A stretch of DNA of 64,000 nucleotides from Streptomyces fuscichromogenes (GTDB lineage Bacteria > Actinomycetota > Actinomycetes > Streptomycetales > Streptomycetaceae): assembly GCF_014645815.1 (NCBI RefSeq), contig NZ_BMML01000002.1, positions 511,924-575,923 on the forward strand, in the 5' to 3' direction. Position numbers and translations under genes: made by a program. Positions 36,132-44,572 of this stretch are shown here, in pieces. How positions within the stretch are numbered: position 1 is the first letter of the stretch; each line of letters opens with the position of its first letter. The notes beneath the pieces are model-generated. The model made no database searches. It was not told the origin of the DNA and worked only from the letters and a program-made list of their open reading frames with translations.

Positions 36132-37126
36132 GCGGCGAGAAGCAGGGCGGGGCGGCCGAGCCGGAGTTCGAGGCCCGGGTGCGGGCGCTGCTGGCGGGGG
36201 ACGCGGCGCTGGTCCGGCCGTCGTCGGTGCCGTACCCGGAGATCCGCCGCCGGGGCGTGCTGGAGCGACGGCGGCGCCTGGCCGTGGGCGGGGCGGCGCT
36301 GGCGGCGCTGGCGGCGCTGCCGGTCGGCGCGTACGCGCTGGGCGGCGGCACCACCACGAACGTCCCGGCCGGGCCCGGCCCCACCGCGCCGGTCAGCGAG
36401 CGCCCGGCACCGACGGGGTCGGCCACCGGGCCGGCCAGCGCGTCACCCACCGGGCCGGCCACCGGGTCGCCCCCGGCACCGTCGGCCACCCCGACCGCCC
36501 CGGCACGCCCGGCGTCCCCGGCGGACCAGCTGCTGGACGGGATCACCTTCGACCAGGCCGCCGCGGACCTCGGCAAGTGCCTGGAGCACAACAAGGCGCA
36601 GCGCCTCTCCAAGGACCCGGCCTACACCGACCTGGGCAGGCCGGCCGACTACCGGATCCTGCTGGCGATGCGGAGCACCGGCGACTCCAACGCCCCGGGC
36701 GACGGCCGCTTCGTGGTCGCGGTGCGGGAGAAGCCGGTGCCGGCCCGGCTCATCTGCACCGTCAAGGACGGCACGGCCTCCGGTCTGAACACCAGCATCG
36801 GCGACCCCTTCGGCGGCGTGAAGACGCCCGTGGCCCCGGACATCAACAGCGGCAAGCTGTACCAGGAGTCGGTCATCGACAAGGGCAACTGGAAACTGCC
36901 GTTCCGCTGGGGGATCATCGGCGGCTACCGTGCCTCGGTGGCCACGATGACGGTCTCCTACGGCGGCGGCGCGGGCGAAGTGGTCCTCGACCACGGCTGG
37001 TTCGTCGCCACCGGCACCCTGCACAAGCAGGTCACCGCGGCCCCGCACCTGAAGGGCTACGACGCGACGGGCAAGCTCGTCTACGACTCCGACCAGGACA
37101 CGTCGTACGAGCGGACCCTGCCCTGA
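36128..37126 (+). CDS. Putative membrane anti-sigma factor / sigma-linked lipid-side protein
   Basis: 332 residues. A ~50-residue cytoplasmic N-terminus (FEARVRALLAGDAALVRPSSVPYPEIRRRG), one membrane helix (~52-72), a Ser/Thr/Pro-rich spacer (~75-130) and an extracytoplasmic domain of ~200 residues with two cysteines (DLGKCLEH, RLICTVKD). No HxxxCxxC zinc motif, so not a classic ZAS anti-sigma factor. It overlaps the SigE-family gene stop by 4 bases, the position where these sigma factors' regulators are encoded. The N-terminal segment probably binds the sigma factor; this is inference. Confidence 0.72.
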   Translation: MSGEKQGGAAEPEFEARVRALLAGDAALVRPSSVPYPEIRRRGVLERRRRLAVGGAALAALAALPVGAYALGGGTTTNVPAGPGPTAPVSERPAPTGSATGPASASPTGPATGSPPAPSATPTAPARPASPADQLLDGITFDQAAADLGKCLEHNKAQRLSKDPAYTDLGRPADYRILLAMRSTGDSNAPGDGRFVVAVREKPVPARLICTVKDGTASGLNTSIGDPFGGVKTPVAPDINSGKLYQESVIDKGNWKLPFRWGIIGGYRASVATMTVSYGGGAGEVVLDHGWFVATGTLHKQVTAAPHLKGYDATGKLVYDSDQDTSYERTLP

Positions 37127-37195
37127 GGAGGGTCCGGCACGGCACGCCGCGGACCCGCGGGTCTTCCGGGCCCGCTCCGCCCACCCCGGTCGACG

Positions 37196-37217
37196 GCCGC
37201 CGCTCGGGTGCGGCGGC
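37196..37217. terminator. Hairpin between convergent genes
   Basis: GCCGCCGC (37196-37203), loop TCGGGT, GCGGCGGC (37210-37217). It lies in the 98-base gap between the anti-sigma-like gene and the convergent TetR gene. Confidence 0.6.
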
Positions 37218-37224
37218 GGCCGGC

Positions 37225-37833
37225 TCAGCCGGTGCCGACCCCGTGCAGCAGGTTGGCGACCAGGCGGTCCGCGAACTCCTCGGTGAGGGGCTCGTCGGGC
37301 AGCAGCAGGCGGTGGTAGCAGGCCCCCCAGAGCTGGTCGACCAGGATCCGGGGATCGGCGTCGGCGCGTAGCTGGCCGCGGTCCTGGGCGCGCCGCATCG
37401 CCGCCACGGCCAGCTCGCGCCGGGGCCCCGAGTAGCGCCTGCGGAGGGCGGTCAGCAGGTCGGGGTCGGTCTGGGCCTGGCCGATGAGCCCGGCGATGAC
37501 CCGGCCGGCCGGCGTCCCGGTGAGCAGCCGGACGAACGCGCGGACCTGTGCCGTCAGGTCGGCCCGGATGTCGCCGGTGTCGGGGAAGGCGAGGGCGGAC
37601 TCGACGGCGTGGAAGTAGCCGTCGAGTGCGAGTGTGCCGCGCGAGGGCCACCATTTGTGGATGGTCGTCTTGCTGACCCCGGCCTCCTGGGCGACCCGCT
37701 CGATGGTGAAGGCGGCCATGCCGTCCCGCAGGAGCAGGGTCCCGGCGGCGCCGAGCACGTCCGCCCGCACCTCGTCCGCGGGCCGCCGCCCGCGCCCCCG
37801 CCGCACCGGCGTGCCTTCCGTCCGCTGCTCCAC
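37225..37833 (-). CDS. TetR-family regulator
   Basis: 202-residue TetR regulator. The HTH is TIERVAQEAGVSKTTIHKWWPSRGTLALDGYF (about 42-73), with a C-terminal TetR_C-like effector domain (LLTGTPAGRVIAGLIGQAQTDPDLLTALRRRY ... VDQLWGACYHRLLL). GTG at 37833 is chosen because AGGAGG lies 7 bases upstream; a GTG at 37869 would add 12 residues and lacks such a site. It is divergent from an SDR gene, with a TGGAC-N5-GTCCA palindrome between them, so it likely represses the SDR gene and itself. Confidence 0.88.
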   Translation of the reverse strand: MEQRTEGTPVRRGRGRRPADEVRADVLGAAGTLLLRDGMAAFTIERVAQEAGVSKTTIHKWWPSRGTLALDGYFHAVESALAFPDTGDIRADLTAQVRAFVRLLTGTPAGRVIAGLIGQAQTDPDLLTALRRRYSGPRRELAVAAMRRAQDRGQLRADADPRILVDQLWGACYHRLLLPDEPLTEEFADRLVANLLHGVGTG

Positions 37834-37878
37834 CGCGCTGCCTCCTGGCCGTGTCCGACGACCACTCACTGTGACATA

Positions 37879-37893
37879 TGGACGGTGCGTCCA
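37879..37893. promoter_or_regulatory. TetR operator candidate
   Basis: TGGAC-GGTGC-GTCCA, perfect 5-bp arms, preceded by CATA. A second half-site TATATGGAC lies ~24 bases further on. It sits between the divergent TetR and SDR genes. Confidence 0.5.
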
Positions 37894-37953
37894 CCATCTG
37901 CTTATATGGACTCAGAGTTCATTAACTGCTCCTCCCGGAGAGGCGGAATCACC

Positions 37954-38715
37954 ATGTCCGAGGACACCCAGGACACCCAGGGCGCCCGGATCGCCCGTGT
38001 CGCGCTGGTCACCGGAGCGTCCGGCGGCATCGGCCGCGCCGTCGCCGAGCGGCTGGCCGCGGACGGCACGGCGGTCGGCGTCCACTACGCCGGCAACGCC
38101 GAGGCCGCGCAGGAGGTGGTGGCCGCGGTCGAGCGGGCCGGCGGCCGCGCCGTCGCCGTCCGGGGCGACGTCGCCGACGAGGGTGAGATGGCCGAGGCGT
38201 TCGACCGGGTCGAGAAGGAGTTCGGCGGCCTCGACGTGGTCGTCCACACCGCGGGGGTGATGACCCTCGGGCCGGTCGTGGAGTTCGGCCTCGCCGACCT
38301 CGACCGGATGCACCGCACCAACATCCGCGGCACCTTCGTCGTCGCCCAGCAGGCCGCGCGCCGGGTCCGGGCCGGCGGGGCGATCATCACCTTCTCGACC
38401 TCCGTGACCCGGCTCGCCGCCCCCGGTTACGCCGCCTACGCCGCGAGCAAGGGGGCCGTCGAGGCGATGACCCTCGTCCTCGCCCGTGAGCTGCGCGGCC
38501 GTGACGTCACCGTCAACGCGGTCGCGCCCGGCCCCACGGCCACCCCGCTCTTCCTCGACGGCAAGGACGAGGAGACGGTGCGGCGGCTGGCGGCCCAGGC
38601 CCCGCTGGAGCGCCTGGGCACCCCCGCGGACATCGCCGAGACCGTCGCCTTCCTGGCCGGTCCGGGCCGCTGGGTCAACGGCCAGGTGCTCTACGCGAAC
38701 GGCGGCATCGCCTGA
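37954..38715 (+). CDS. SDR-family oxidoreductase
   Basis: 253-residue classical short-chain dehydrogenase, NADP(H)-type by the TGASGGIGRAVAERL loop. The active site is Ser in TFSTSVTRLA and Tyr-x3-Lys in YAAYAASKGAVEAM; PGPTATPLF follows beta6. It resembles 3-oxoacyl-ACP reductase-like and stress-inducible SDRs; the substrate is unknown. ATG at 37954 was chosen as the first Met matching family length; a CGGAGAGGCGG lies upstream. The divergent TetR gene suggests induction by a small molecule. Confidence 0.87.
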   Translation: MSEDTQDTQGARIARVALVTGASGGIGRAVAERLAADGTAVGVHYAGNAEAAQEVVAAVERAGGRAVAVRGDVADEGEMAEAFDRVEKEFGGLDVVVHTAGVMTLGPVVEFGLADLDRMHRTNIRGTFVVAQQAARRVRAGGAIITFSTSVTRLAAPGYAAYAASKGAVEAMTLVLARELRGRDVTVNAVAPGPTATPLFLDGKDEETVRRLAAQAPLERLGTPADIAETVAFLAGPGRWVNGQVLYANGGIA

Positions 38716-38888
38716 CGGCGTGCCGCGGCCGCCTCGCGCAGCGCCGTGTCCGGCAGGGCCCGAGCGGACCGGCGCGGGACGTCCCGGTGACCCGGGAGGC
38801 GGCCGCCCCTCCCGGGCGGGCGGCGCCAACTCCCGGACGGGCGCGGTGTCATGGGGTCCGGCCCGTGGTGTGATTGGTCCCGCCTCTG

Positions 38889-38902
38889 ATGGTGTACGCC
38901 AT
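38889..38902. promoter_or_regulatory. Operator candidate upstream of the ABC operon
   Basis: ATGGTGTACGCCAT is palindromic except at one base pair (ATGGYGTACRCCAT). It lies 14 bases before the -35 hexamer of the ABC operon. GntR-type regulators bind sites of this kind; no regulator gene is adjacent. Confidence 0.4.
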
Positions 38903-38916
38903 TCGCGCGCGTTGTC

Positions 38917-38945
38917 TTGACCGTCCCTGAACACCCTCTTATGGT
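38917..38945 (+). promoter_or_regulatory. Promoter of the ABC importer-lyase operon
   Basis: TTGACC (38917-38922), 17-base spacer, TATGGT (38940-38945), a good vegetative-type promoter. The leader to the GTG at 38997 is about 45 bases. Confidence 0.65.
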
Positions 38946-38996
38946 CGCGTTTACACAGGATGTCCGACGTCTCCGTTCCCCCACGCTGGAGGCACC

Positions 38997-40592
38997 GTGC
39001 GCGACGCGGCGACCCATGCCCGCAGGACGTTCCTGACCCGCACCGGCGCGCTGGGCGCGGCGGCCGCCCTGACGGCATGCGGACCCAGGTCCACGATCGA
39101 CCTCGGCGGGGACGGCTCCGACCGCACCCTCACCGCCGTCATCGGCTACGGCAACGACGGCAGCTGGGACCCCACCCAGACGGCGTCCGCGTTCGCGACG
39201 GCCGCCAACAACCACATCTACGAGGGCCTGGCCGACACCGACCCGATCACCCGCGCCCCCTACCCGGCGCTGGCGACCCGGCTGCCCGCCGACGCCCACG
39301 CCACCACCTGGCGGTTCACCCTGCGGCCGGGCGCCACCTTCCACGACGGCAGGCCGGTCACCGCCGACGACGTGGTCTTCGTCTTCGACCGGATCCTCGA
39401 CCCCGGCACCCCGACCCTCGCCCGCGGCTTCTTCGCGAGCTGGCTCAGGGCGGCCCGCAAGGTCGACACCCGGACCGTCGACCTGGTCCTCAGGTTCCCG
39501 TTCCCGGACGGGATCGCCCGCCTCACCCTCGCCAAGATCATGCCGAGGCACGTGTTCGCCCGGCCCGGCGCCTGGGACGACGCGATCAGGGGACTGGCGG
39601 TCGGCTCGGGACCGTACCGGCAGACCGGGCACCACCCGAAGTCGAACACCACCTTCGCCGCGTACGACGGCTACAACGGCCCCCGCAGAGCCGCCTTCCG
39701 GAAGATGAACTGGCTGACGATCGTCGACGCGGCCGCACGCGTCGCGCGGATCTCCGGGACCGGCGCGGGTGCCCAGATCTCCGACAACATCCCCTACGCC
39801 AACATCCCCCGCCTGGAACAGGGCGGACTGTCGGTCGGCGGCGGCGCCGGGATGAACAACCTGTTCCTGATGTTCAACACGCAGCACCCGCCCTTCGACG
39901 ACGTCCGGGTCCGCCAGGCCCTGCACTACGCCGTCGACAAACGGAAGATCGTCGAGGTCGCCCTCAAGGGCCGCGGAAAACCGGCGAGTTCGTTCCTGAA
40001 CGAGACCAACCCCGCCTACCGCAGGGCCAGGACGGTCTACGACCACGACCCGGACCGGGCGAAGGCGCTCCTCAGGGCCGCCGGAGTCAGCGGGCTGCAC
40101 GTCGACATCCTCGCCGTCAACGTGAGCTGGCTCGTCGACTGCCTGCCCACCATCAAGTCGTCCTGGGACGCGATCGGCGTCGCCACCACCCTGTCCCCGC
40201 AGGAGACCACGGCCGTGTTCACCAAGATGGACCAGAAACAGGACTACCAGGTCGTCGCCGCCGCCTCGAACCCCAACCAGTTCGGCCTCGACGCCGACCT
40301 GATCATGCACTACAACTACGGCCCCGAGAACCTCTGGACGGGCTACGCCCGCTGGTCCGGCGACGCCGTCGCGAAGCGGCTCTTCAGGGACATGGACGCG
40401 GCCACCCGCGAACCGGACCCGGACAAGAAGAAGACGATGATCCAGGACTACATCGACGTCGTCGCCGAACAGGCCGTCCTCTACCCGCTCGTCCACAACG
40501 AGCTGATCACCGCCTGGGACCCGCGCAGACTCACCGGCATGAGGGCCCAGCCCTACCCCGGCATCAACGTCCTCACCGCCCGGTGGGCCTGA
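38997..40592 (+). CDS. ABC transporter substrate-binding lipoprotein, family 5
   Basis: 531-residue extracytoplasmic solute-binding protein of the peptide/nickel (SBP_bac_5) type. The N-terminus ARRTFLTRTGALGAAAALTAC has a twin arginine and a lipobox LTAC with Cys28 as the lipid site. Core signatures: ATTWRFTLRPGATFHDGRPVTADDVVFVFDRI and FDDVRVRQALHYAVDK. GTG at 38997 with GGAGG 4 bases upstream. First gene of a five-gene operon ending in a NanA/DapA-family lyase, so the ligand may be a sialic or other sugar acid rather than a peptide. Gap to the permease is 4 bases. Confidence 0.9.
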   Translation: MRDAATHARRTFLTRTGALGAAAALTACGPRSTIDLGGDGSDRTLTAVIGYGNDGSWDPTQTASAFATAANNHIYEGLADTDPITRAPYPALATRLPADAHATTWRFTLRPGATFHDGRPVTADDVVFVFDRILDPGTPTLARGFFASWLRAARKVDTRTVDLVLRFPFPDGIARLTLAKIMPRHVFARPGAWDDAIRGLAVGSGPYRQTGHHPKSNTTFAAYDGYNGPRRAAFRKMNWLTIVDAAARVARISGTGAGAQISDNIPYANIPRLEQGGLSVGGGAGMNNLFLMFNTQHPPFDDVRVRQALHYAVDKRKIVEVALKGRGKPASSFLNETNPAYRRARTVYDHDPDRAKALLRAAGVSGLHVDILAVNVSWLVDCLPTIKSSWDAIGVATTLSPQETTAVFTKMDQKQDYQVVAAASNPNQFGLDADLIMHYNYGPENLWTGYARWSGDAVAKRLFRDMDAATREPDPDKKKTMIQDYIDVVAEQAVLYPLVHNELITAWDPRRLTGMRAQPYPGINVLTARWA

Positions 40593-40596
40593 CCGC

Positions 40597-41556
40597 ATGA
40601 CCACCGTCCTGCGCATCCTGCTGCGCCGCACCGCCCTGCTGGTGCCCCTGCTGCTCGGCATCGCCCTGTTCGTGTTCCTGGTGATGCGCTTCTCCGACGT
40701 CGACCCGGCGTCCGCGTTCTTCCAGGGCGCCGACCCCACCCCGCGACAACTGCACGCCTTCCGGGAGCGCAACGGCCTCCTCGACCCGCTTCCCGTCCGC
40801 TACCTCCACTTCGTCGGCGACCTGCTCCACGGCGACCTCGGCACCAGCGCCCTCACCCGCACCCCGGTCCTCGACCAGGTCGTCACCGCACTGCCGCTCA
40901 CCCTCCAGCTGACCTTCCTCGGCCTCGGCATCGCCGTCGTCCTGGCGCTGGCCGGCGGTGTGACCGCGGCCGTCCACCGGGACCGGGCCGCCGACCAGGT
41001 GATCCGGGTGCTCTCCCTGGTCGGGGTCGCCGCCCCCGCCTTCTGGCTGGCGCTGCTGATGATCCAGTACCTGGCCGTGGACCGGGGCTGGTTCCCCTCC
41101 GGCGGCTACATCAACCCGGAGGACTCCGTCACCGGCTGGCTGCGGACCATGGCCCTGCCCGCCCTCGCGCTCTCCCTCCCGGTGGCCGCCCAGCTCACCC
41201 GGATCGTCCGCACCTCGGTGGTCGAGGAACTCGACAAGGACTACGTCCGCACCGCGATCGGCAACGGCCTGCCGCCGCACGTAGTGGTCGGCCGCAACGT
41301 GCTGCGCAACGCGCTCGTGAACCCTCTGACCGTGCTCGGCCTGCGGGTCGGCTATCTGCTCGGCGGCGCCGTCGTCATCGAGACCGTCTTCGCCCTGCCC
41401 GGCATGGGCAAGCTGATGATCGACGCCGTGCAGAACGGCGACCCGGCCGTGGTCCAGGGCGTCGTCCTCACCACCGCGACCGGCTTCGTCCTCGTCAACC
41501 TCGTCATCGACATCCTCTACCTCCTGGTCAACCCGCGCCTGAGGGAGGCCGCATGA
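40597..41556 (+). CDS. ABC transporter permease, DppB-type
   Basis: 319-residue inner-membrane permease with six helices. The first helix LLVPLLLGIALFVFLVMRF and the periplasmic loop FRERNGLLDPLPVRYLHFVGDLLHGDLG are typical of DppB/OppB. The EAA loop is EELDKDYVRTAIGNGLPPHVVVGRNVLRNALVNPL, which contacts the ATPases. ATG at 40597 follows the binding-protein stop by 4 bases, and its stop overlaps the next gene's ATG (ATGA). Confidence 0.93.
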   Translation: MTTVLRILLRRTALLVPLLLGIALFVFLVMRFSDVDPASAFFQGADPTPRQLHAFRERNGLLDPLPVRYLHFVGDLLHGDLGTSALTRTPVLDQVVTALPLTLQLTFLGLGIAVVLALAGGVTAAVHRDRAADQVIRVLSLVGVAAPAFWLALLMIQYLAVDRGWFPSGGYINPEDSVTGWLRTMALPALALSLPVAAQLTRIVRTSVVEELDKDYVRTAIGNGLPPHVVVGRNVLRNALVNPLTVLGLRVGYLLGGAVVIETVFALPGMGKLMIDAVQNGDPAVVQGVVLTTATGFVLVNLVIDILYLLVNPRLREAA

Positions 41557-43577
41557 CGACGTCCACCCGGGCGGCCCGCCCCCGCGTACGACCGCGCGGG
41601 CCGTCCCCGCTGTCCAAGGCGGCCCTCGCCTTCCTGGCCGTGGTCGTCCTGGCGGCACTGCTCGCCCCGCTCCTCGCCCCCGACGACCCCCTCGCCCAAC
41701 AGGCCCCCGTCGACGGCACCGGCCATCCCTGCGCCGCCCACTGGATGGGCCAGGACAGCCTCGGCCGGGACATCCTCAGCCGCCTGATGTACGGCGCCCG
41801 CTGGTCCCTCGCGATCGGCCTCGGCGCGACCGCCCTCGCGCTGGTCGCCGGAGCCCTCCTCGGAGTCCTCGCGGCCACCTCCCGCCCGGCCGTCGACGAG
41901 ACGCTGATGCGCTGCCTGGACGTCGTGATGGCGTTCCCCGGCATCGCCCTGGCTGCCGTCCTGGTCGCCGTCCTCGGCGGCGGCATCACGGTCCTGATCT
42001 GCGCGATCGCCTTCCTGTTCACCCCGCCGGTGGCCCGGGTGGTCCGGGCGAACGTCCTCGACCAGTACGGCGAGGACTACGTCACCGCGGAACGCGTGAT
42101 CGGCGCCCGCACCCCGCACATCGTGCTCCGCCACGTGGCCGTCAACTGCGCCGCCCCCGTCCTGGTCTTCTGCACGGTCCAGGTCGCCGAGGCCATCGTC
42201 TTCGAGGCGTCCCTGTCCTTCGTCGGCGCGGGCGTCCGGCCCCCCGACCCGTCCTGGGGCAGCGTCATCGCGGACGGCAAGAACATGGTCCTGACGGGCG
42301 GCTGGTGGGCGACCGTCTTCCCCGGCCTGCTGATCCTCCTCACCGTCCTCTCCCTGAACATCCTCTCCGAGGGCGTCTCGGACGCGTGGGCGTCCCCGGC
42401 ACCGAAGGGGACCGGGCCGGTGGGGGCCGATCCGGTGGGGGCCGATCCGGTGGCGGCCGTCGAACGAGGAGAGGCCCTGGAGCTGCCGGGCCTGGCGGAG
42501 GCGGGGGAGCGGCTCCGAGCCATGGCCCGCCCGCTGCCGCCCCGGGACGGTCGACCGTTGCTCTCCGTGGAGAACCTGGCCATCGGCTTCGCCGACCGCC
42601 ACCGGGGCGTGAACGTCGTGGACGGCATCGGCTTCGAGCTGTATCCCGGCGAAGTCCTCGGCCTGGTCGGGGAGTCGGGCTGCGGAAAGTCCCTCACGGC
42701 CCTCACGGTCATGGGCCTGCAACCGAAGACGGCCCGGGTCAGCGGGCAGATCTGGTTCGCCCCCGAAGGGGCGCGGGGCCCTGTCGAACATGCGGCCACC
42801 GCCGCGCGGGCGCGACCAGCCCCCACCCACCCGCAGCCGCCCGTCGACCTCACCACCCCCCACCGCCGCCTCCTCGGCCACGAGATCGCGATGGTCCACC
42901 AGGACGCCCTGTCCTCCCTCAACCCCTCCATGACCGTCGACGCCCAGCTCAAACAGTTGGTGAGACGCGGCGGCCACCACACCCCGGCCGAGCTCCTCGC
43001 CCTCGTCGGCCTGGACCCCGGTGGCACGCTCCGCCGCCACCCCCACGAACTCTCCGGCGGCCAGCGCCAGCGCGTCCTGATCGCGATGGCCCTCTCCCGC
43101 GACCCCCGCCTGATCATCGCCGACGAACCGACCACCGCCCTCGACGTCACCGTGCAGGCCCAGGTGATGGAACTCCTCCTCCGCCTCCGCGAGGAACTCG
43201 GCTTCGCGCTGATCCTCGTCTCCCACGACCTCGCCCTGGTCGCGGACGTCACCGACCGGGTGGTGGTGATGTACGGCGGCCGGCTCGTCGAGACCGGGGT
43301 CACCGCCGAACTGGTCGGCGCCCCCGCCCACCACTACACACGCGGCCTGCTCGGCAGCGTGCTGTCGCTGGAGTCCGGGGCCGAGCGGCTCGCCCAGATC
43401 CCGGGCGTGGTGGCGTCCCCGGCCGACTTCCCGGCGGGCTGCCGCTTCAGCGACCGCTGCCCGGCCGCGGGCGGGATCTGCCGTACGACACCACCGGCCC
43501 TCGCCGGCACCCCCACCCACACCGCGGCCTGCCACCACCCGGCCGTCGACCTGGTCGGCACGGAGGCGGTGACATGA
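41553..43577 (+). CDS. Fused ABC permease (DppC-type) and ATPase (DppD-type)
   Basis: 674 residues, twice the usual size. Residues 1-~285 are a DppC permease with an EAA loop (DQYGEDYVTAERVIGARTPHIVLRHVAVNC). A linker (~285-330) includes a 15-bp tandem repeat (GADPV twice). Residues ~330-660 are an ATPase with Walker A GESGCGKS (~373), LSGGQRQR, Walker B LIIADEPT and the C-terminal oligopeptide-type cysteine motif (CRFSDRCPAAGGIC). Residues ~405-431 are encoded by a dispersed repeat. Such permease-ATPase fusions are known in the SatC component of sialic acid SatABCD importers. Start overlaps the DppB stop. Confidence 0.9.
   Translation: MTTSTRAARPRVRPRGPSPLSKAALAFLAVVVLAALLAPLLAPDDPLAQQAPVDGTGHPCAAHWMGQDSLGRDILSRLMYGARWSLAIGLGATALALVAGALLGVLAATSRPAVDETLMRCLDVVMAFPGIALAAVLVAVLGGGITVLICAIAFLFTPPVARVVRANVLDQYGEDYVTAERVIGARTPHIVLRHVAVNCAAPVLVFCTVQVAEAIVFEASLSFVGAGVRPPDPSWGSVIADGKNMVLTGGWWATVFPGLLILLTVLSLNILSEGVSDAWASPAPKGTGPVGADPVGADPVAAVERGEALELPGLAEAGERLRAMARPLPPRDGRPLLSVENLAIGFADRHRGVNVVDGIGFELYPGEVLGLVGESGCGKSLTALTVMGLQPKTARVSGQIWFAPEGARGPVEHAATAARARPAPTHPQPPVDLTTPHRRLLGHEIAMVHQDALSSLNPSMTVDAQLKQLVRRGGHHTPAELLALVGLDPGGTLRRHPHELSGGQRQRVLIAMALSRDPRLIIADEPTTALDVTVQAQVMELLLRLREELGFALILVSHDLALVADVTDRVVVMYGGRLVETGVTAELVGAPAHHYTRGLLGSVLSLESGAERLAQIPGVVASPADFPAGCRFSDRCPAAGGICRTTPPALAGTPTHTAACHHPAVDLVGTEAVT
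42420..42449 (+). repeat. 15-bp tandem repeat in the fusion linker
   Basis: GTGGGGGCCGATCCG occurs twice in a row, followed by a partial third unit (GTGGCGGCC). In frame it encodes a doubled Gly-Ala-Asp-Pro-Val in the permease-ATPase linker. Confidence 0.85.
42766..42844 (+). repeat. Dispersed repeat translated inside the ATPase domain
   Basis: CGAAGGGGCGCGGGGCCCTG ... GCGCGACCAGCCCCCACCCA ... CCGCAGCCGC is a diverged copy of the GGGGCGCGGGGAAC family with an extra ~25 bases between core halves. It is read in frame as GARGPVEHAATAARARPAPT and following residues, between Walker A and the Q-loop. Confidence 0.75.
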
Positions 43578-44572
43578 GCGCGGTACAGCTGTCCGGCGTT
43601 CACGTGGTCCACCGGGCCCGCGGCGGCGGCCTGTTCGGCCGGGACCGGGTGTACGCGCTGACCGGCGCCGACCTCACCGTGGCGGCCGGTGAGACGGTCG
43701 GGGTGGTCGGAGAGTCGGGGTGCGGGAAGTCGACGCTCGCGAAGGTCCTGGTCGGCGTCGAGCGGCCGACCGCCGGCACGGTCTCCTGCCACGGCCGCGA
43801 CCTGTGGGCGATGTCGCCGGCCGACCGCCGGTCGACCGTCGGCGCGAGCACCGGCATGGTCTTCCAGGACCCGTCCACGGCCCTCAACCGCCGCCTGCCG
43901 GTGCACCGGATCCTGCGCGACCCGCTGGACGTCCACTCGCGCGGCACGAAGCCCGAACGGGAGGAACGGGTAAGGGAGTTGATGAGCCTGGTCGGCCTGG
44001 ACCGGGCGCTCGCCGAGGCGCTGCCCGGCCAGCTCTCCGGCGGCCAGCGCCAGCGCGTCGCGATCGCCCGCGCCCTCGCCCTGGACCCCGGCCTGCTGGT
44101 CGCGGACGAACCGACCAGCGCGCTGGACGTCTCGGTCCGCGCCCAGATCCTCAACCTCCTGTCGGACCTGCGCGAACGCCTGGGCCTGGCCATGGTCCTC
44201 GTCTCCCACGACATCCAGACGGTACGGCGGATGAGCGACCGGGTGATCACCATGTACCTGGGCCGGATCGTGGAGGAGACCCCGGCCGCCGATGTCACCG
44301 ACCACGCCCGGCACCCGTACACCCGGGCCCTGTTCTCGGCCACCCCCGGCCTGCTCCGTCCGATCGACCCCATCCCGCTGACCGGGCCGGTCCCGTCGGC
44401 GACCCGGCCGCCGTCCGGGTGCCCGTTCCGTACCCGCTGTTGGCGGGCGGACGACGCGTGTGCGGTCCGCATGCCTGACTTCACGGCCGCGTCACGCCCC
44501 GCTCACCGCTACCGCTGTCACCATCCGTTGGAGGAGGACCAGCCGAACCACCGCCTGCCCAGGGAGACCTGA
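43574..44572 (+). CDS. ABC transporter ATPase, DppF/OppF-type
   Basis: 332-residue second ATPase of the importer. Walker A GESGCGKS, Q-loop MVFQDPSTALNRRLPVHRILRDPL, signature LSGGQRQR, Walker B LLVADEPTSALD, H-loop VSHDI. The C-terminal oligopeptide-type extension GCPFRTRCWRADDACA is present. The ATG at 43574 overlaps the fusion protein stop (ATGA), and its own stop overlaps the next gene's start (TGATG), so the operon is tightly coupled. It pairs with the ATPase domain of the fusion protein. Confidence 0.94.
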   Translation: MSAVQLSGVHVVHRARGGGLFGRDRVYALTGADLTVAAGETVGVVGESGCGKSTLAKVLVGVERPTAGTVSCHGRDLWAMSPADRRSTVGASTGMVFQDPSTALNRRLPVHRILRDPLDVHSRGTKPEREERVRELMSLVGLDRALAEALPGQLSGGQRQRVAIARALALDPGLLVADEPTSALDVSVRAQILNLLSDLRERLGLAMVLVSHDIQTVRRMSDRVITMYLGRIVEETPAADVTDHARHPYTRALFSATPGLLRPIDPIPLTGPVPSATRPPSGCPFRTRCWRADDACAVRMPDFTAASRPAHRYRCHHPLEEDQPNHRLPRET

